A DNA stretch of 64,000 nucleotides from Kingdonia uniflora. Taxonomy: Eukaryota; Streptophyta; Magnoliopsida; Ranunculales; Circaeasteraceae. Positions 41,890 to 54,790 of this stretch are shown in pieces (the first letter of the stretch is position 1; each line of letters starts with the position of its first letter). A program made the position numbers and the translations under genes. Below the pieces are notes generated by a model that saw only the letters and a program-made list of their open reading frames with translations, did not search any database and was not told where the DNA came from. The stretch lies in assembly GCA_014058105.1 (NCBI GenBank), contig JACGCM010002780.1, positions 1-64,000 of the forward strand, read 5' to 3'.

Positions 41890-43261
41890 CATCCGTAAAC
41901 AACTTCAGTTGAGCAGTGTTCCATGGATATTCCAAATATATTTTGTCTTTAGTCATAAACCAATAAGTTCCACTGTCTGTTTTGTTACTGACAATATACG
42001 GCCCTTCCCAGTTTTCTGATAATTTCCCCAAATTTTTAGGTCGAGTACTATCTTGGATCCGTCGTAAGACAAGGTCTCCAATACCAAATTTCGTTCTTAA
42101 ACTTTCTTGTTGTATGCTTTTTTCAATGTATCATGGTATCATCCCAGATTTATAATGGCCTTGTCTCTGGTTTCTTCTATCCAATTAAGGTTGCAAAGGA
42201 GACCGAGTTCATTGTCTTCGTCTGGAATTTTTCGTCGAGTACTAGGTATATCGAGGTCCAAAGGTATGACTGCTTCAGTACCAAAAGCCATCAAGAATGG
42301 AGTGCAGCCCCTTGAGACTCGGAATGTGGTGCGGTAGGCCCAAACAATACTAAGCAATTCATCCACCCATCGTCATTTCTTGTCGTTGAGACGCTTGCGT
42401 AATCCTGATTTGATGCTTTTGTTTATGGCTTCGGCTTGTCCATTGCCTTGAGGATAATATGGTGTTGATGTTGTGAGGTGGATTTTGTATTTATGGAAGA
42501 AGGCAAGTACATTGGCGCTGATGAACTGTCTGCCATTATCGGAGCGTATCATTTGTGGACATCCAAATCTGGTGATGATGTACTCCCAAAGAAACTTGAT
42601 AACTTTATTTTTATTAGTATGGCAGAGAGGAACTGCTTCAACCCATTTTGTAAAGTAATCAGTCGCAACCAGGATGAACCTTCAGTTTCCCGATGCTGGA
42701 TAGAAAGGTCCAATAATGTCGATGCCTCATCGTTTGAATGGCCAGAGAACATTGTTGATATGATAGTCTAAGGCTGGGCTTTTGATGTCTTGGGCATGGA
42801 TTTGGCATTTGTAGCATTTTCGAACGAAGTCTTTGCAGTCCTGTCTCATCTTGGGCCAATATATCCCATGTGTAAAAGCGTGTTGTGCTAACGATCTGTC
42901 TGAAACATGTGCTCTATAAATACCTTCATGAAGTTCTCGAATTTTGATTTGGGCTTGTTTTGAGAAATGCATTCGATAAGTGGCCCCCCTCTTGTGATTC
43001 GATATAAGATGTGACCTTGGACAGTGAATCTAGGGAATTTGGCGAAGAGTGATCGAACGTCTTCTTTGTTACTGGGGAGGATGTTAGAATTGTGGTATGT
43101 ATAGAATGGTCTTCGCCTGTCTTCAGGATCATCTTCTTCAGTAATGGTGATCTGGAGTGTTGATAGTATATCGAGATTGGAATGCTTGATGATTTCGATC
43201 TCTAAAGATCTTTTGTCACTGTCTCCCAACATTGCAGCGATGTAAGCTAAAGCATCGACAT
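41890..43261 (-). pseudogene. pol: element A integrase
   Basis: The zinc-binding part is seen as IYRAHVSDRSLAQHAFTHG and CYKCQIHAQDI (42930-42780). The core contains SDN..F (about 42545) and AYRTTFRVSRGCTPFLMAFG (42340). The C-terminal part (LCNLNWIEE) ends near 41890, with no chromodomain. Several stops and frameshifts. Confidence 0.85.
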
Positions 43262-45164
43262 GTCGATTTTCCTATCGAGGTAAGTAAGAAATTGTTGTAT
43301 GTTTGAATCTCTGCATCTTTTCTTCCACTAGAGCTGTATAATCAACCATTTTTCTCGTAGTTTTGAAAGTTTTATTGTAATGATTCACCACGAGCAAAGA
43401 GTCGACATAAACTGATAATTCTTCTGCTCTGAGAGTAAGTGCGAGATCGAGACCATGTAAGATTCCTTCATATTCGGTCTTATTGTTGGTGGCATAGAAG
43501 TTGAGTTTGATAGTTTTTTTGATTTGATGATTGGAAGGCATGACGAGGACGATGCCAATCTTCGATCCTTATGGTTCAGCTGACCCATCTGTAAATAGTC
43601 GCCAACCAGAGCTTTTAGACCATGCGTCTGGTTCAGCTATTGAGTCATATGTGAAGATTTTTTCGAGTTCTTCCTAATCGGGGTCTTCGATGGGAAAATA
43701 TGCCAAAAAGTCGGCCACTGCTTGTCCCTTGACAGATATTTGGGGTTCGAATGAAATGTCGTATTCTCCAAGGAAAATAAACCATTGCTGGATTCGCTGA
43801 GATTTTCCTTTTTTGGAGAGTACTAGTTTGAGGGGATATTTGGTGATGATTTTGATGGGATTAACTTGAAAGTAGGGACAAAGTTTTTGAGAACTGTAGA
43901 CCAGAGCGAGTAACTATTTTCCTGTTGTCGTGTACCTTTTTTTAGTAGGCATAAGTGTTTTGTTGATGAAATAAATTAGTTTTTCTACTCCGCCATCTTC
44001 GCGAATACGGACGGAACTGATCGAATCGTCGGTTGTGGATAAGTACATTGTAAGAGATTCGCCATCAATTGAAGTACTCATTATAGGAGGACGCCCCAAG
44101 TATCGTTTAAGATCTTGGAAAGCCATCTCACAGTCAACAGTCCAAATGACTTCCTTGTGTTGTTTGTTCAAAGGAGGAGTAGGGTTGCCACGAAGGAGGT
44201 AAAGGGGTTTGCATCGATCAGATCACTTTGAGATGAATCTGTGAAGAGCAGCGATTTTGTCTATGAATTTTTAAACATCTTTTTTTGTTCAAGGGGATGG
44301 CATTGCCATGAGTGCTTTAATTTGTGCGGGATCGATTTCTATTCCTCTTTTGCTGACTTGATGTCCCAAGAATTTATCAGAGGCAACTCCGAATTAACAT
44401 TTCTCTAGGTTAAGTTTCATTTGGTACTTATGAAGGATATCGAATATAGTTTGGAGGTTACTGGAGTGGTCCACTCGTTTCAGGCTTTTGCAAATCATAT
44501 CATCGATGTATACTTCCATAATTGTGCCGAGATGATCTTTGAACATTTTAGTCAGAAGTGTTTGGTAAGTAGCGCCTGCATTTTTTAAATTGAAGGGCAT
44601 GACAGTGTAATAGTGGAGACCTCTATCGGTGATTAAAGTTGTTTTTTCCTAATCTTCTTCGGCTAGTGGAACTTGGTTATAACCAGAGGCTACATCCATC
44701 ATAGAAAGAAGATCGTGTCCTACGACTGAGTCGAGAAGTTGCAGAATTAGTGGTAGCGGAAAACTGTCTTTAGGTGTAAACTTGTTGGGTTCTGTGAAGT
44801 CAACACAAACCCTTATTTTACCATTTTTCTTTGGTACTCCTACGATATTAGAAACCTACTTCAGATATTTAGCTTCCTGAATAAATCCTACCTGAAGGAG
44901 TTTATCAATTTCTTCATTTACTGCATCGGGGAGTCGGGGGGCTAGATTCCGTCATTTTTGAATGATAGCTTTGCTGTCTGGAAGGAGGTTGAGTCGGTGA
45001 CAAACGATTGAAGGATCGATGCCGGGCATTTCTTGGAAAGTCCAAGAAAAAATGCCGATGTTCTTCTTTAGTAGTTGTATCATGGCCTCTTTTTTGTCGG
45101 TGGATAATTTAGAGCTGATGAAGGTTGTGCGCCCCGGGCCATCGAGTTCAACAGATTCGACCAT
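43262..45164 (-). pseudogene. pol: element A reverse transcriptase and dual RNase H
   Basis: RT begins at about 45164 (MVESVELDGPGRTTF, then FSWTFQEMPGIDPSIVCHRL). The core has MPFNLKNAGATYQ and VYIDDMICKSLKR (44600-44480), with the Y-I-D-D box intact. The classical RNase H part follows (DCEMAFQDLKRYLG to 43914). The second, archaeal-type RNase H has LFTDGSAEP (about 43590), ATNNKTEYEGILHGLDLAL and YVDSLLVVNHYN. In the second RNase H a stop follows the D-G-S motif. The dual RNase H defines the Tat lineage. Confidence 0.88.
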
Positions 45165-45266
45165 CTCGGTGTTGTACTATTCAAATGTTGTCGATTCTTT
45201 TTGCTGTAGTTGCTACGCTTTAAAAAGTTTGGCTGTGTGAGGGTTGGTTATAGTATTTTCACACAT

Positions 45267-46442
45267 TCATGCAACTGCTTGGCTGCCCTTGATTTCATAT
45301 ATTTCGTGATTTGTTGAAATATGCAGTGCTAGATGATAAGTGGAAGGCACTGCTTTGATTGAATGCAACCAGCTTCGACCCAAAATTCCCAAGTATTTGG
45401 ACTCTGCATCGATAACAAGAAATTTGACGAATGTAGTTTCATAACCTGCCTGAACTGGCTGAGTGATTTCTCCGGTAGCTGATTCTTTCGAATCATTTAA
45501 GCCCGTGATTGTTGTAGTCAAAGCTTTTATCAAATCTGTAAGGCCTAGGACTTCAATTGCTCTTCTGAATAATACATTTGTGACGCTTCCAATATCGATG
45601 AGAAGTGTATGTAAATAGTCCTACCCAACTTTGACGAGAGGGTCATCATGGAGGTATTTGACGTGGCTTGTGTCACAGTCTTCGAAGGTGATTTGGTAAG
45701 GACACTTCAATTTACTTGTGTTGAGAAGAAGTTTTGCTGATTTGTCCAAGGAGGTTATTTTACGGTAAGATGTAATCCGATCGTCTTGTTTTCTTTTCTT
45801 TCCTTTCTCGATCTCAATTATGTACTGGTGGCGAGCTTGCCCTTGGGCATGATTTTTCTCTACTTCTCTATTTTGTACTTCATTCTCGAGGAATTTTTGG
45901 ATGTCGATGACATAATTGTGGAGTCTTCCAACTAATAGGATGCGATGGAAGATTCGTATGAGGGAGTAATCGGCATCAGTCTCATGGCTATGCATATTGT
46001 AATACTGACATAGTGGTATGTTAGGAAGATCAGGAATCGTCTGTGTTGCACGATAACACTCATCTCCCTTTATCGTCGATAAGATAGTGGAGAGAGTTGT
46101 TATCATTGGTGGAAAAACTAGGACAGGTCTGTCTGGTCTGCCGTCCCTTCTTTTGTTGTTGTCGGTATTTCTATCGCGTTGTTGAGGCACTTCAGGAGTG
46201 ACTATTCGTTGAGATGGGGTCGAAGATGTTTCTCGAGAATGGATCGTAGATGAGCTTTTCATCTTATTTTTCTTTGACCGCTCTAGTTCGATGTAGTGGA
46301 CACATTGATCTTCCATTCTTTGGGATTTTCCTGCGGCCATCTGCTGCTGAAGCTAGAGCACGGCACTGTGAAAATCAACAGTTTCTGGCATTTCCTGATC
46401 TCTGACGGTATTGGAATGGCATCTTTGGTTCATCTTTGTCAT
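45267..46442 (-). pseudogene. gag: element A gag remnant and protease
   Basis: The frame starts MTKMNQRC at 46442, equivalent to MTNMN in element B. After MEDQ it jumps directly to YIELERSKK, which lies about 1 kb further in B, so the retrotransposon gag (capsid) domain is deleted. The zinc-type CQYYNMHSHETDADYSLI motif is partly degenerate. The protease shows LIDIGS where LIDTGS is expected, and then KFLVIDAESKYLGILGRSWLH. A cannot make capsids of its own. Confidence 0.85.
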
Positions 46443-46504
46443 TAGACGACATTTAGATTAGTGACGGTAAAAAAAGTAAGGTATTTCCCACAGACGGCAT
46501 CAAT

Positions 46505-47031
46505 TGCAGTGGCGTGTTTTCGGAAGGAGAATCTTCACCAATACTTATTCTTAAAGAGAAGGTAATAAGCTAGATAAAACAATATTTTACGTGGAAAACT
46601 CAGTAAAAGCTGAGAAAAACTATGACCTCGAGGAGGATTTTTATGTAATATCCAGTAAGACGCTAATTATTACACATTTTTAGAGTGAAAGTAGGTGTTT
46701 TCAGTAAGAATAGTAAAAGATTGTATGTTTTTAGTATCTATTCTCTACCTATATTAATAGTCATACATGCAGTTTTACAAAAAGAAAGAAATAGTCTCCT
46801 ATTCCGGGGGAAGTGGGTAAATTTCGCGGATCTCTCTTGACCAGGCTTTAACGGTTACTTTTGGTAGGCCGAGGAATTATAGTATCTTCTAGAATACTGA
46901 GTTGTCTTCGACTACACCGTGCTGGCTTACGGGTGCTGAGCTGTCTTCGACTATGAAGGACTGTCTTTTGCATGTTTTCGACTGCACTTTGCTGGCTTAC
47001 TCTTGTCGAATCTGGGGAATATGCTACTACA
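46505..47031 (-). repeat. element A 5' LTR
   Basis: On the minus strand it starts TGTAGTAGCATATTCC and ends CACGCCACTGCA. ATTGATGCCGTCTGTGGGAA follows at 46504-46485 as primer binding region, and element B has the close variant ATTAGCGCTGTCTGTGGGAA. Confidence 0.92.
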
Positions 47032-47036
47032 CTACT
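47032..47036. repeat. target-site duplication of element A, right (CTACT)
   Basis: Exact partner of 35098-35102. Confidence 0.85.
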
Positions 47037-47964
47037 GAAGGCACGAGTGGCTTTGGTTGAGAAAGAACATGTGTATTGTTGGTGTTGGAAGTTGAAAAAA
47101 TAAGATGTATTAATGAGGATTTGACTGATTGGGTACTCAGTATTTATTTATGTAGGGATGTATCTATCATTTATGAGATGGAAATGATTGATGTACTTGA
47201 CGCTTGGGGTTTTGAGAGTGGCTCTTCTTTGAATGATGACTGCTTTGGAAATGTACCCGCGCATTAAATGTAAGTTTGATATAAATAGTACTTGTACTGG
47301 AGATTCTGGCAAAGTACTCTGTTAATGTGCATATAGCCCCTGTACTCTGGTTGAGAATGATGAAGGCTAGGCGAATGGTATACGAAGAGAGAGTATCTAC
47401 AGAATTTTAGAGGCTGAAGTTACGTTATTTTGGTAACCAAGCACTGGAGAATCCTACACCCATTCCTGTTCTACCGACTTACCGTTGTTCTAATAGGTGA
47501 GCAACGTTGGAGATGCCTTCGCATCCTTGTAGAGGACAAGGTTGAGGAGGCAGGTGTGGAGGCCAGCGTACATGCGAGGCATTATGGTCGGTATCCTGTG
47601 AGGGACTGGGTTCTAAGGTATGACTCCCTTTGATCTCTACCAACTCTTAGTTGGGGGGGGGGGGGGGGAGTTATGAAGGAGGAGACGATGGTGGTAGAGG
47701 AGGAAGGCAGAAATTAAAAGTATTTCTGTTACACTGCCATCTTCTGTTGTCGTGAAGACGGCCCTCTCATCGAGGGTTGGTTCAAGTACTGACACCTTTG
47801 CTTCCTCAGTTTCTTGTAGAAATAAATGGTGTGGAGGAGGGATCAGGCTCGGTAATTTCCAGTTCTTACTTTGTTTCAGAAGATTCTTTGATTTGATACA
47901 GTTTTGAAAACTAATATGTAACCTATAGAACGATCTCTAACAATATCTGAAAGACTTGTTATCT
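47037..47964 (+). other. element C internal segment with antisense promoter-like site
   Basis: This is C sequence stranded between A and B. CGCGCATTAAATG followed by TATAAATAG (47281) parallels TATA box 1 of element A. Downstream, ATGATGAAGGCTAGGCGAATG at 47359 could start a short ORF. A run of 16 G is at 47653-47668. No larger gene. Confidence 0.45.
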
Positions 47965-47969
47965 ATAAT
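47965..47969. repeat. target-site duplication of element B, left (ATAAT)
   Basis: ATAAT; the right copy at 60429-60433 is GTAAT, one transition apart. Confidence 0.75.
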
Positions 47970-48458
47970 TGTAGTAGCACATTTCCTAGATTCGGTAAGG
48001 ATCAGCCGGCATAACATAGTCTAAGACAGTCAACATTTATATAGTCGAAGATAGAGAGCAGTCGAGAAGTTACCATAAGTCCTCGACCTACCAAAAGTAG
48101 CCGTCGTGCCTGGTCAAGAAAGAGCTGTTAGAGATCCACGAAGTTTGCCCACTCCCCCCGAAATAGGAGACTGTTTCTTTCTTTTTGTAAACTGCATGTA
48201 TCTACTATAAATACAGGCAGAGAATAGATTATTCGGATCCACAACCCTACTACATTTATTTCCTTACCCTACAGTCACTCAAAACTTGTAATAATTAGCA
48301 GCATATTAGATTTTACATCAAAACCCTCCTCGAGGTCGTGGTTTTTCTCAGCCTTTACTGAATTTTCCACGTAAAATCTTGCTTGTTTAGCTTATTATTA
48401 CACCTTCCTTATGAAAAGTATTGGCAAAGATTATCCATCCGGAAAACACGCCATTACA
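47970..48458 (+). repeat. element B 5' LTR
   Basis: Starts TGTAGTAGCACATTTCC and ends CACGCCATTACA. TATA box CTATAAATACAGG at 48205-48217. Ends with CTCGAGGTCGTGGTTTTTCT and TTTTCCACG, as in A. Confidence 0.93.
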
Positions 48459-48478
48459 ATTAGCGCTGTCTGTGGGAA
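48459..48478 (+). other. primer binding region of element B
   Basis: ATTAGCGCTGTCTGTGGGAA follows the LTR. Tat elements usually have a TGGCGCC-type site here; this copy has changed bases, so the tRNA is not assigned. Confidence 0.55.
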
Positions 48479-48521
48479 AATACCATATTTTTCTTTACCA
48501 CCCCCGATCAGAAAGAATCCG

Positions 48522-50220
48522 ATGACAAATATGAATCTCTAGAGCCATTCCAGCACAGTAAGAGATCATGAGATCAATCCGATACCAGAAACAGTCCATC
48601 TACACAGCGAAGTGATTGAATTTCAAAAGCAGATGGAATCAGAAAAAGCCAAAAGATTGGAAGATCATCGCATTCATTCTCATGTTCTTCAAGTGGAAAG
48701 AGACAAAAAGGAAAGCTTTAGACCAACAGAGTCGAGCACATCAGAAGGAGATGGAGATATTAAGGAGAACTCAAGATTGAATTACTAGCCGTTAAGCGTC
48801 ACTACCACAAGCCCGAAGTGATCATCGGTCAAGAGCAACTCGATGAGATGATCAGCCTAGAGAAGACGAATTACAAACTTCTTGACAATGATCCAGAAAT
48901 CCAGACAGGGATTCTTGGCATTTTGGTTTGACATCCTCAACATCAATAACTCAATGAAGTCGACGCACGCGTCATTAAACTTCTCCACCACCAGAAAGAA
49001 TACCAATCAGAGATCGATTGGGACCAAAAGGACAGGATGATTTTGATCCACAAATCGTGACATTACCAATTCCTCCTCCACAGTTCATCACCTTGGATGG
49101 CCTAAGCAACATAATTTAGGCCATATACTCTGATATCCTAGGCCGAAGATTTGTACTTGACAGAATCGAGACAAACTCCATCTTCCCTCATCTCGATGTC
49201 ATGCCCATTCTATACAATTTCCACATGCTAAAATTCATTCAATATGCAGGCCTCACTGACCCACTTACCCATGTACGACACTTCGAAGCCGTAGTGGGAT
49301 TATACTCCAAACTTGACCACATGTTATGCAGGCTATTTAACATGAGCTTGAAAGGAGAACCACTCAGATGGTTTCATACAATCCATGAAGGCTCCATCAC
49401 CACGTTCAGCCAGTTGCAGCATCTATTTTAGTCCAATTATGTTCACGCTAGGGAGCGAGAGATTAATGTGGATTCATTGTTCTTCTTCGAGCAAGGCTCA
49501 AAAGAAATCTTGGCGAGTTTTTACAAGCATTTCTTGCAAGAAACACAAAAAATTGGGAATTCATATCCCAATATCGGTATTCTAGCCTTCACCTCAGCCC
49601 TACACATCGACTCTAAAGTTCGAGAAGAACTAACTCTGCACAAGCCAAGAACGGTGACAGAAATGATTGATGTAGTTAATAACTACATCGAACTAGAGCG
49701 ATCCAAGAAGGATAAAATGAAGAGCTCCTCTGCCATCCATTATCGGGAAACAACTTCTTCTCCACCCTGAAATTCGACCACTACTGAAGTACCCAAACAA
49801 CACGGCAAAAATACCGACAATAGCAGGAAACCCAACAAAAAGGATGTGAGACCTGACAGACCTGTCCCAGTTTTACCCCCAATGACAATGGCTCTCTCCG
49901 CTATCTTACCAACGATAAAGGGAGATGAGTGTTATTGAGCACCACAAACAATACTAGATATCCCCAACAAACCTCTATATCAATATCACAATGTGCATAG
50001 TCACGAAACTGACAACTATTACTCCCTCATTCGAATCTTTCATCGCATACTCTTGGTAGGTAGGCTCCATAATTACGCCCTTGACATTCAAAAGTTTCTC
50101 GAGGATGAGACAAAGAACAAAGATGTCAAGCAAAATCAGGGCCAGGGGTAAAGTCGCCACCTTAATCTGATCAAGATTGAAAAAAGAAGAAAAGGAAATA
50201 AGATGATCAGATCACATCTT
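48522..50220 (+). pseudogene. gag: element B gag
   Basis: Starts MTNMN at 48522; several frames. The capsid domain of the retrotransposon gag family is clear at 49201-49770: PLTHVRHFEAVVGLYSK, GEPLRWFHTIHEGSITTFSQL, SFYKHFLQETQKIGN and MIDVVNNYIELERSKK. A TAG follows QLQHLF at 49429, where the frame then continues. Farther on come a polyproline part and a degenerate zinc-type region. Confidence 0.83.
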
Positions 50221-50228
50221 ATTGTAAA

Positions 50229-51660
50229 ATGACCTCCTCGGATAAATCAGCGAAACTTCTTCCTAGCTCGAGCAAGTCAAAATTTCCATACCAAATTATC
50301 TTCGAAGACTGTGACACCAGTCATGTGAAATATCCTCATGATGAACCTCTAGTCATTATGCTCAAAGTTGGACAAAACTACCTGCGCATGCTTCTTATCG
50401 ATACAAGAAGCGCCATAGATGTTTTATTCCGATGGGCAATCGAAGTTCTAGGACTCAGAGATTCCGTGAAAGCTTCGACAATAATAATCACCAGCTTCAA
50501 CGATTCGAAAGAATCAGCCACAGGAGACATTACTCTGCCAGTTCAGGCAGGATCAGAAACCACATTCATTAAATTTCTCGTCATCGATGTTGAATCCAAA
50601 TACTTGGGAATTTTAGGACGTAGTTGGCTACATTTGATTAAAGCAATACCTTATACTTATCATTTAGTATTAAGATTTCGAACAGATTACGGAATCTACA
50701 AAATCAAAGGTAGCCAAGCAGTTGTACGTATGTGCAAGAATACCACCAACTCTCACACAACAATTTTTTTTAAGCATAGCAACCACAGCAGACAACCCCC
50801 CCGCCCCCGTATTCGAGCAGCATGACACATAATTGGCTGAATCCATTGAACTCGATGGACCCGGGCATCACACATTCATCGGCTCAAAGTTTTTAACCGA
50901 CGAGAAAGAAGATATACTCCAGCTACTTAAGAAAAACATTGACATCTTTGCCTGGACTTTCCAAGAAATGCCTGACATTGATCCATCCATCGTGTGCCTA
51001 AGACCGAACCTCCTTCTAGATAGCAAATCAATCATACAAAAATGTAAGAACTTAGCTCCCCACCTTCGTGTAAGATTTATTCGAGAAGCCAAATATCCAA
51101 AGTGGGTTTCTAACATTGTGGCAGTCCCGAAGAAAAATGAAAAGATTAGAGTTTGTGTTGACTTCACAAAACCCAATAAATTCATACCGAAGGACAGCTT
51201 TCCGCTACCACTGATTCCACAACTCCTCGACTCTATCGCAGGACACAAGCTTCTTTCCATGATGGATGCAGCCTCTAGCTACAATCAAGTTTTACTCACC
51301 GAGGACGATCAAGAAAAAACAACCTTCATTACTGAAAGAAGTCTCTACTGTTACACAGTGATGCCTTTTGGATTAAAGAATGCAAAAGCTACTTATTAAT
51401 GGCTTGTCACTAAAATGTTCAAAGATCATCTAGGCAAAATCATGGAAGTCTGCATCGATAATATGATCTGCAAAAGCTTGAAGCGTGAAGATCATCTCAG
51501 TTACCTCCAAACCATCTTCGATATCCTTTGCCAATACCAGATGAAACACAACCCAGAGAAATGCCAATTCGGTGTCGCATCTAGCAAATTTCTAGGACAC
51601 CTGGTTAGTAAAAGAGGAATCAAAATCGATCTTGCATAAATCAAGGTACTCATCGTAAAG
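50229..51660 (+). pseudogene. pol: element B protease and reverse transcriptase
   Basis: The protease motif is LIDTRSAIDVLF, so the D-T-G of the active site is D-T-R (GGA to AGA). RT starts at 50833 and shows IFAWTFQEMPDIDPSIV, VAVPKKNEKIRVCVDF, LLSMMDAASSYNQV (catalytic Asp present) and VMPFGLKNAKATY; then TAA replaces a usual Gln (CAA). The second catalytic box is CIDNM where A has YIDDM, so one Asp is lost. RT ends near SKRGIKID. Confidence 0.9.
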
Positions 51661-52756
51661 CCATCTCTGCGAATAAAGATGGATGCCCCAAAAATTTTAG
51701 GCAAGATTGTCGCTCTTCACAAATTCATCTCCAAATCATCTGATTGATGCAAATTTCTTTACCTCCTTCTTCGTGGAAATCCCACTACACTATAAAAATT
51801 AACAACACCATGAGATTATTTGGACTCCTGACTGTGAGTTAGCCTTCCAAGATCTTAAACGATATTTGGGGAGTCCTCCTATAATGAGTACTCCAGTTGA
51901 TGGGGAAACACTCACGATGTACTTATCTACAACAGAAGACTCCATTAGTTTCGTCCTTATTCGATAAGATGAAGGAGTTAAAAAACCTATCTACTTCATT
52001 AGCAAGACCGTCATGCCTGCTGAAAAAAGATACACAATAATATAAAAATAACTTCTCGCCTTGGTGTACAACTCTTAAAAATTTCGTCCATACTTCCAAG
52101 CTCATCCCATCAAAATCATTACTAAATACCCCCTCAAGCTGGTACTCTCCAAAAAAGAAAACTCTCAAAGAATCCAACAATGGTCTATTTTCCTTGGCGA
52201 GTATGACAGCTCCTTCGAGCCCTAGATATCTATTAAAGGACAAGCAGTTGCTGATTTCTTGGTAGACTTTTCAGTTGAAGACCCTGATTGAGAAGAACTC
52301 CAAGAAATATTCACAGATGACCTAATTGCCGAACCAGATGCATGGTCACGAAGTACCAGATGGCGACTCTTTACATACAGATTAGCTGGACCACGAGGAT
52401 CGAGAATTGGCATCGTTCTCGTTACACCTTCCAATCATCACATCGAAAAAGCTATTAAACTCAACTTCTATGCCACAAACAATAAGACTGAATATGTAGG
52501 TATCCTCCATGGACTCGATCTAGCACTCACACTTGGCGCAGGAGAAGTAGCAGTCTACATCGATTCTTTACTCATGGCTAATCATTACAATAAAATGTTC
52601 TGCACAACAGGCAAAATGATCAATTATGCGACCCTGGTGGAAGAAAAAATGAATAAATTGAAACAAGCATCAATCTCCAACTTACCTCGACAAGAAAATT
52701 GCCATGCCGACGCATTGGCTTACATCGCCGCCATGCTAAGAGACAGTGAAAAATGA
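51661..52756 (+). pseudogene. pol: element B dual RNase H
   Basis: The first RNase H part is FELAFQDLKRYLG-like and YFISKTVMPAEKRY (51835-52040). The archaeal-type second RNase H covers 52360-52756 with GPRGSRIGIVLV, ATNNKTEYVGILHGLDLAL, YIDSLLMANHYNK and ENCHADALAYIAA. The D-G-S motif at its start has become Y-R-L, so a metal-binding Asp is lost. A TGA is at 52288 and others lie before. Confidence 0.85.
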
Positions 52757-54060
52757 TCTTTAGATATCGAAATCCTTGAACATTCGAGTCTCGATATATA
52801 GTCTACAACGCAAATCACTATTACTAAAGGCGAAGACCATGATAACTGGAGAAGACCGTTCTATGCATACTTCAGCTCCAACATCCTCCCGAGTAACAAA
52901 GAAGAAGCCTGTTTACTTTTGGCCAAATGCCCCAGATTCACAGTTTAAGATAATGCCCTATATCGTATCACAGGAGGAGGGATTCTGATTTATTGCATCT
53001 CCCAAAATCAAGCTCAAGTCAAAATCAAAAAAACTTCACGAAGGTATATGTGGTGCTCACGTTTCGGGAAGATCATTAGCCCAATGGGCATTCACACAAG
53101 GACTATACTTGCCTAGGATGAGATAGAACTGCGAAAATTTTGTGCGAAAAATGCTACAAATGTCAAATCCACGCTCAGGACATCAAAAGTCCAGTACTTG
53201 ACTTGCACATTAGCAATGTCCTTTGCCATTCAAACGATGGGGAATCGATATCATTGGACCTTCCCATCCAGTATCGGGAAACTGAAGGTTTGTCCTTGTA
53301 GCCACTGACTATTTCACAAAATGTGTCGAAGCAGTTCCTCTATGTTATACCGATAAAAATGAAGTGATCAAGTTCCTTTGGGAGCACATAATAACCAGGT
53401 TTGGCTGCCCACAAATTATACGCTCTGACAACAGTAAGCAATTCATCAGTGCTAAAGTCCTTGCTTTCTACAAGTACAAAATTCAATTATCAACTTCCAC
53501 ACCATACTACCCTCAAGGTAACGGACAAGCTGAAGCCATCAACAAGAGCATCAAATCAGGTCTACGCAAGTGCCTCGACGAAAAAAAAGGAAAATGGGTC
53601 GACGAACTACTCAGTGTTCTATGGGCATATCGGACAACTCCCCAAACTTCCACTGGCTGTACTCCATTTATGATGGCCTTCGATACTGAAGCGGTCATAC
53701 CCTCAAACCTCGATCTACCAAGTGCCCGAAGAAAATTTTCTGATGAAGACAATGAGCTAGGTCTCCTCTGTAACCTTAACTGGATAGAAGAAACCTGTAA
53801 TAAAGCCATCGCAAACTTGGGATGATACCACGACACATTAAAAAAGGCTTACAATAAAAAAAGTTCGAAAGAGAAAGTTTGGTATTGGCGACCTTGTCCT
53901 TCGACGAATCCAAGATAGTACTCGACCTAAGAATTCTGGCAAATTGTCTGCAAACTGGGAAGGACCCTATATTGTAAGTAACAAAATAGATAGTGGGACT
54001 TACTGGCTGATGACAGAAGACGATGTCCAACTTGAATTTCCATGGAACACTGCTCAATTT
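52757..54060 (+). pseudogene. pol: element B integrase
   Basis: The zinc-binding part (GAHVSGRSLAQWAFTQG) is at 53052-53102, and the core starts WGIDIIGPSHP (53240). VATDYFTKCVEAVPL, FGCPQIIRSDNSKQF and YYPQGNGQAEAINKSIKS contain the D-D-E positions. AYRTTPQTSTGCTPFMMAF and LCNLNWIEE follow. The end is like A's, with no chromodomain. The longest open stretch is 53364-53825 (153 codons). Confidence 0.9.
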
Positions 54061-54099
54061 TTTTTTTTTACAGATATCAACTGTAACACTTATCATTGA

Positions 54100-54350
54100 T
54101 TCCAATAAAACAATCTTTACTATCAACTTTACTATCTTTACTTGTTCTCGATCCATACTTGATAAGTATGCATCAGGCAACAATCATCTTTGCTATCTTT
54201 ACTTGTTCTCGATCCGTACTTGATAAGTATACATCAACCAACAATCATCTTTACCATCTTCACATGATCTCGATCCATACTTGATAAGTATGCATCCAAC
54301 AATCAAACATATTTACTATCTTTACATAGTCTGACACCATACTTCTAAGT
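54100..54350. repeat. 61-bp tandem array, element B, about 4 copies
   Basis: CTCGATCCATACTTGATAAG followed by TATGCATCA recurs at 54147, 54208 and 54269, with a diverged fourth copy near 54330. The monomer is the reverse complement of that in element A with substitutions, and it keeps the TACTT...AAGTA hairpin. Confidence 0.9.
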
Positions 54351-54790
54351 ATGAATCCGAACTATCATTCTATTTTATGCGAACATTATCCAATCATAGG
54401 ATACTTTACTTCGCATTCCTTACTTATAAAACAAAATATTGACTTTTTTGTTTCTTTTCGAATCTAAATCCAAATATTCTATTGAGGATACACATCTGGT
54501 AATCCTTCACATTACTTTCCATTTCATGGCTATCGTTTACTTATCACGCCAACATGCGTTCCTTCCTTATCTGCTACAAGTTATAATCATATTCTACAAA
54601 TATCATTCTTGTCGAATTTAACACTAAACATGATTTATAACATATATGCATCACAAATTAAAAAAAAAAAAAAACTTCTCCGAAAATAAACATTCATCTT
54701 TCAAAACATCGCATAGTTAAAATATGTTCAGGTCCCATTGACCACTTTTACATCTTTCTTTCAAAACAAATAATGTTTATACAAATGCAT

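Larger units (their letters stand above)
35103..47031 (-). mobile_element. element A: full-length Tat-type Ty3/gypsy retrotransposon
   Basis: An 11.9-kb element on the minus strand with LTRs of 527 bp (46505-47031, 5') and 534 bp (35103-35636, 3'), and an exact CTACT duplication. Domain order is gag, protease, RT, RNase H, second RNase H, integrase, which is gypsy order. The second (archaeal-type) RNase H and the antisense genes place it in the Tat group, as in Grande, Retand and Ogre-like elements. The capsid part of gag is deleted, and stops and frameshifts occur throughout. Antisense (plus-strand) genes occupy 35821-40772, and a tandem array lies between them and pol. Confidence 0.92.
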
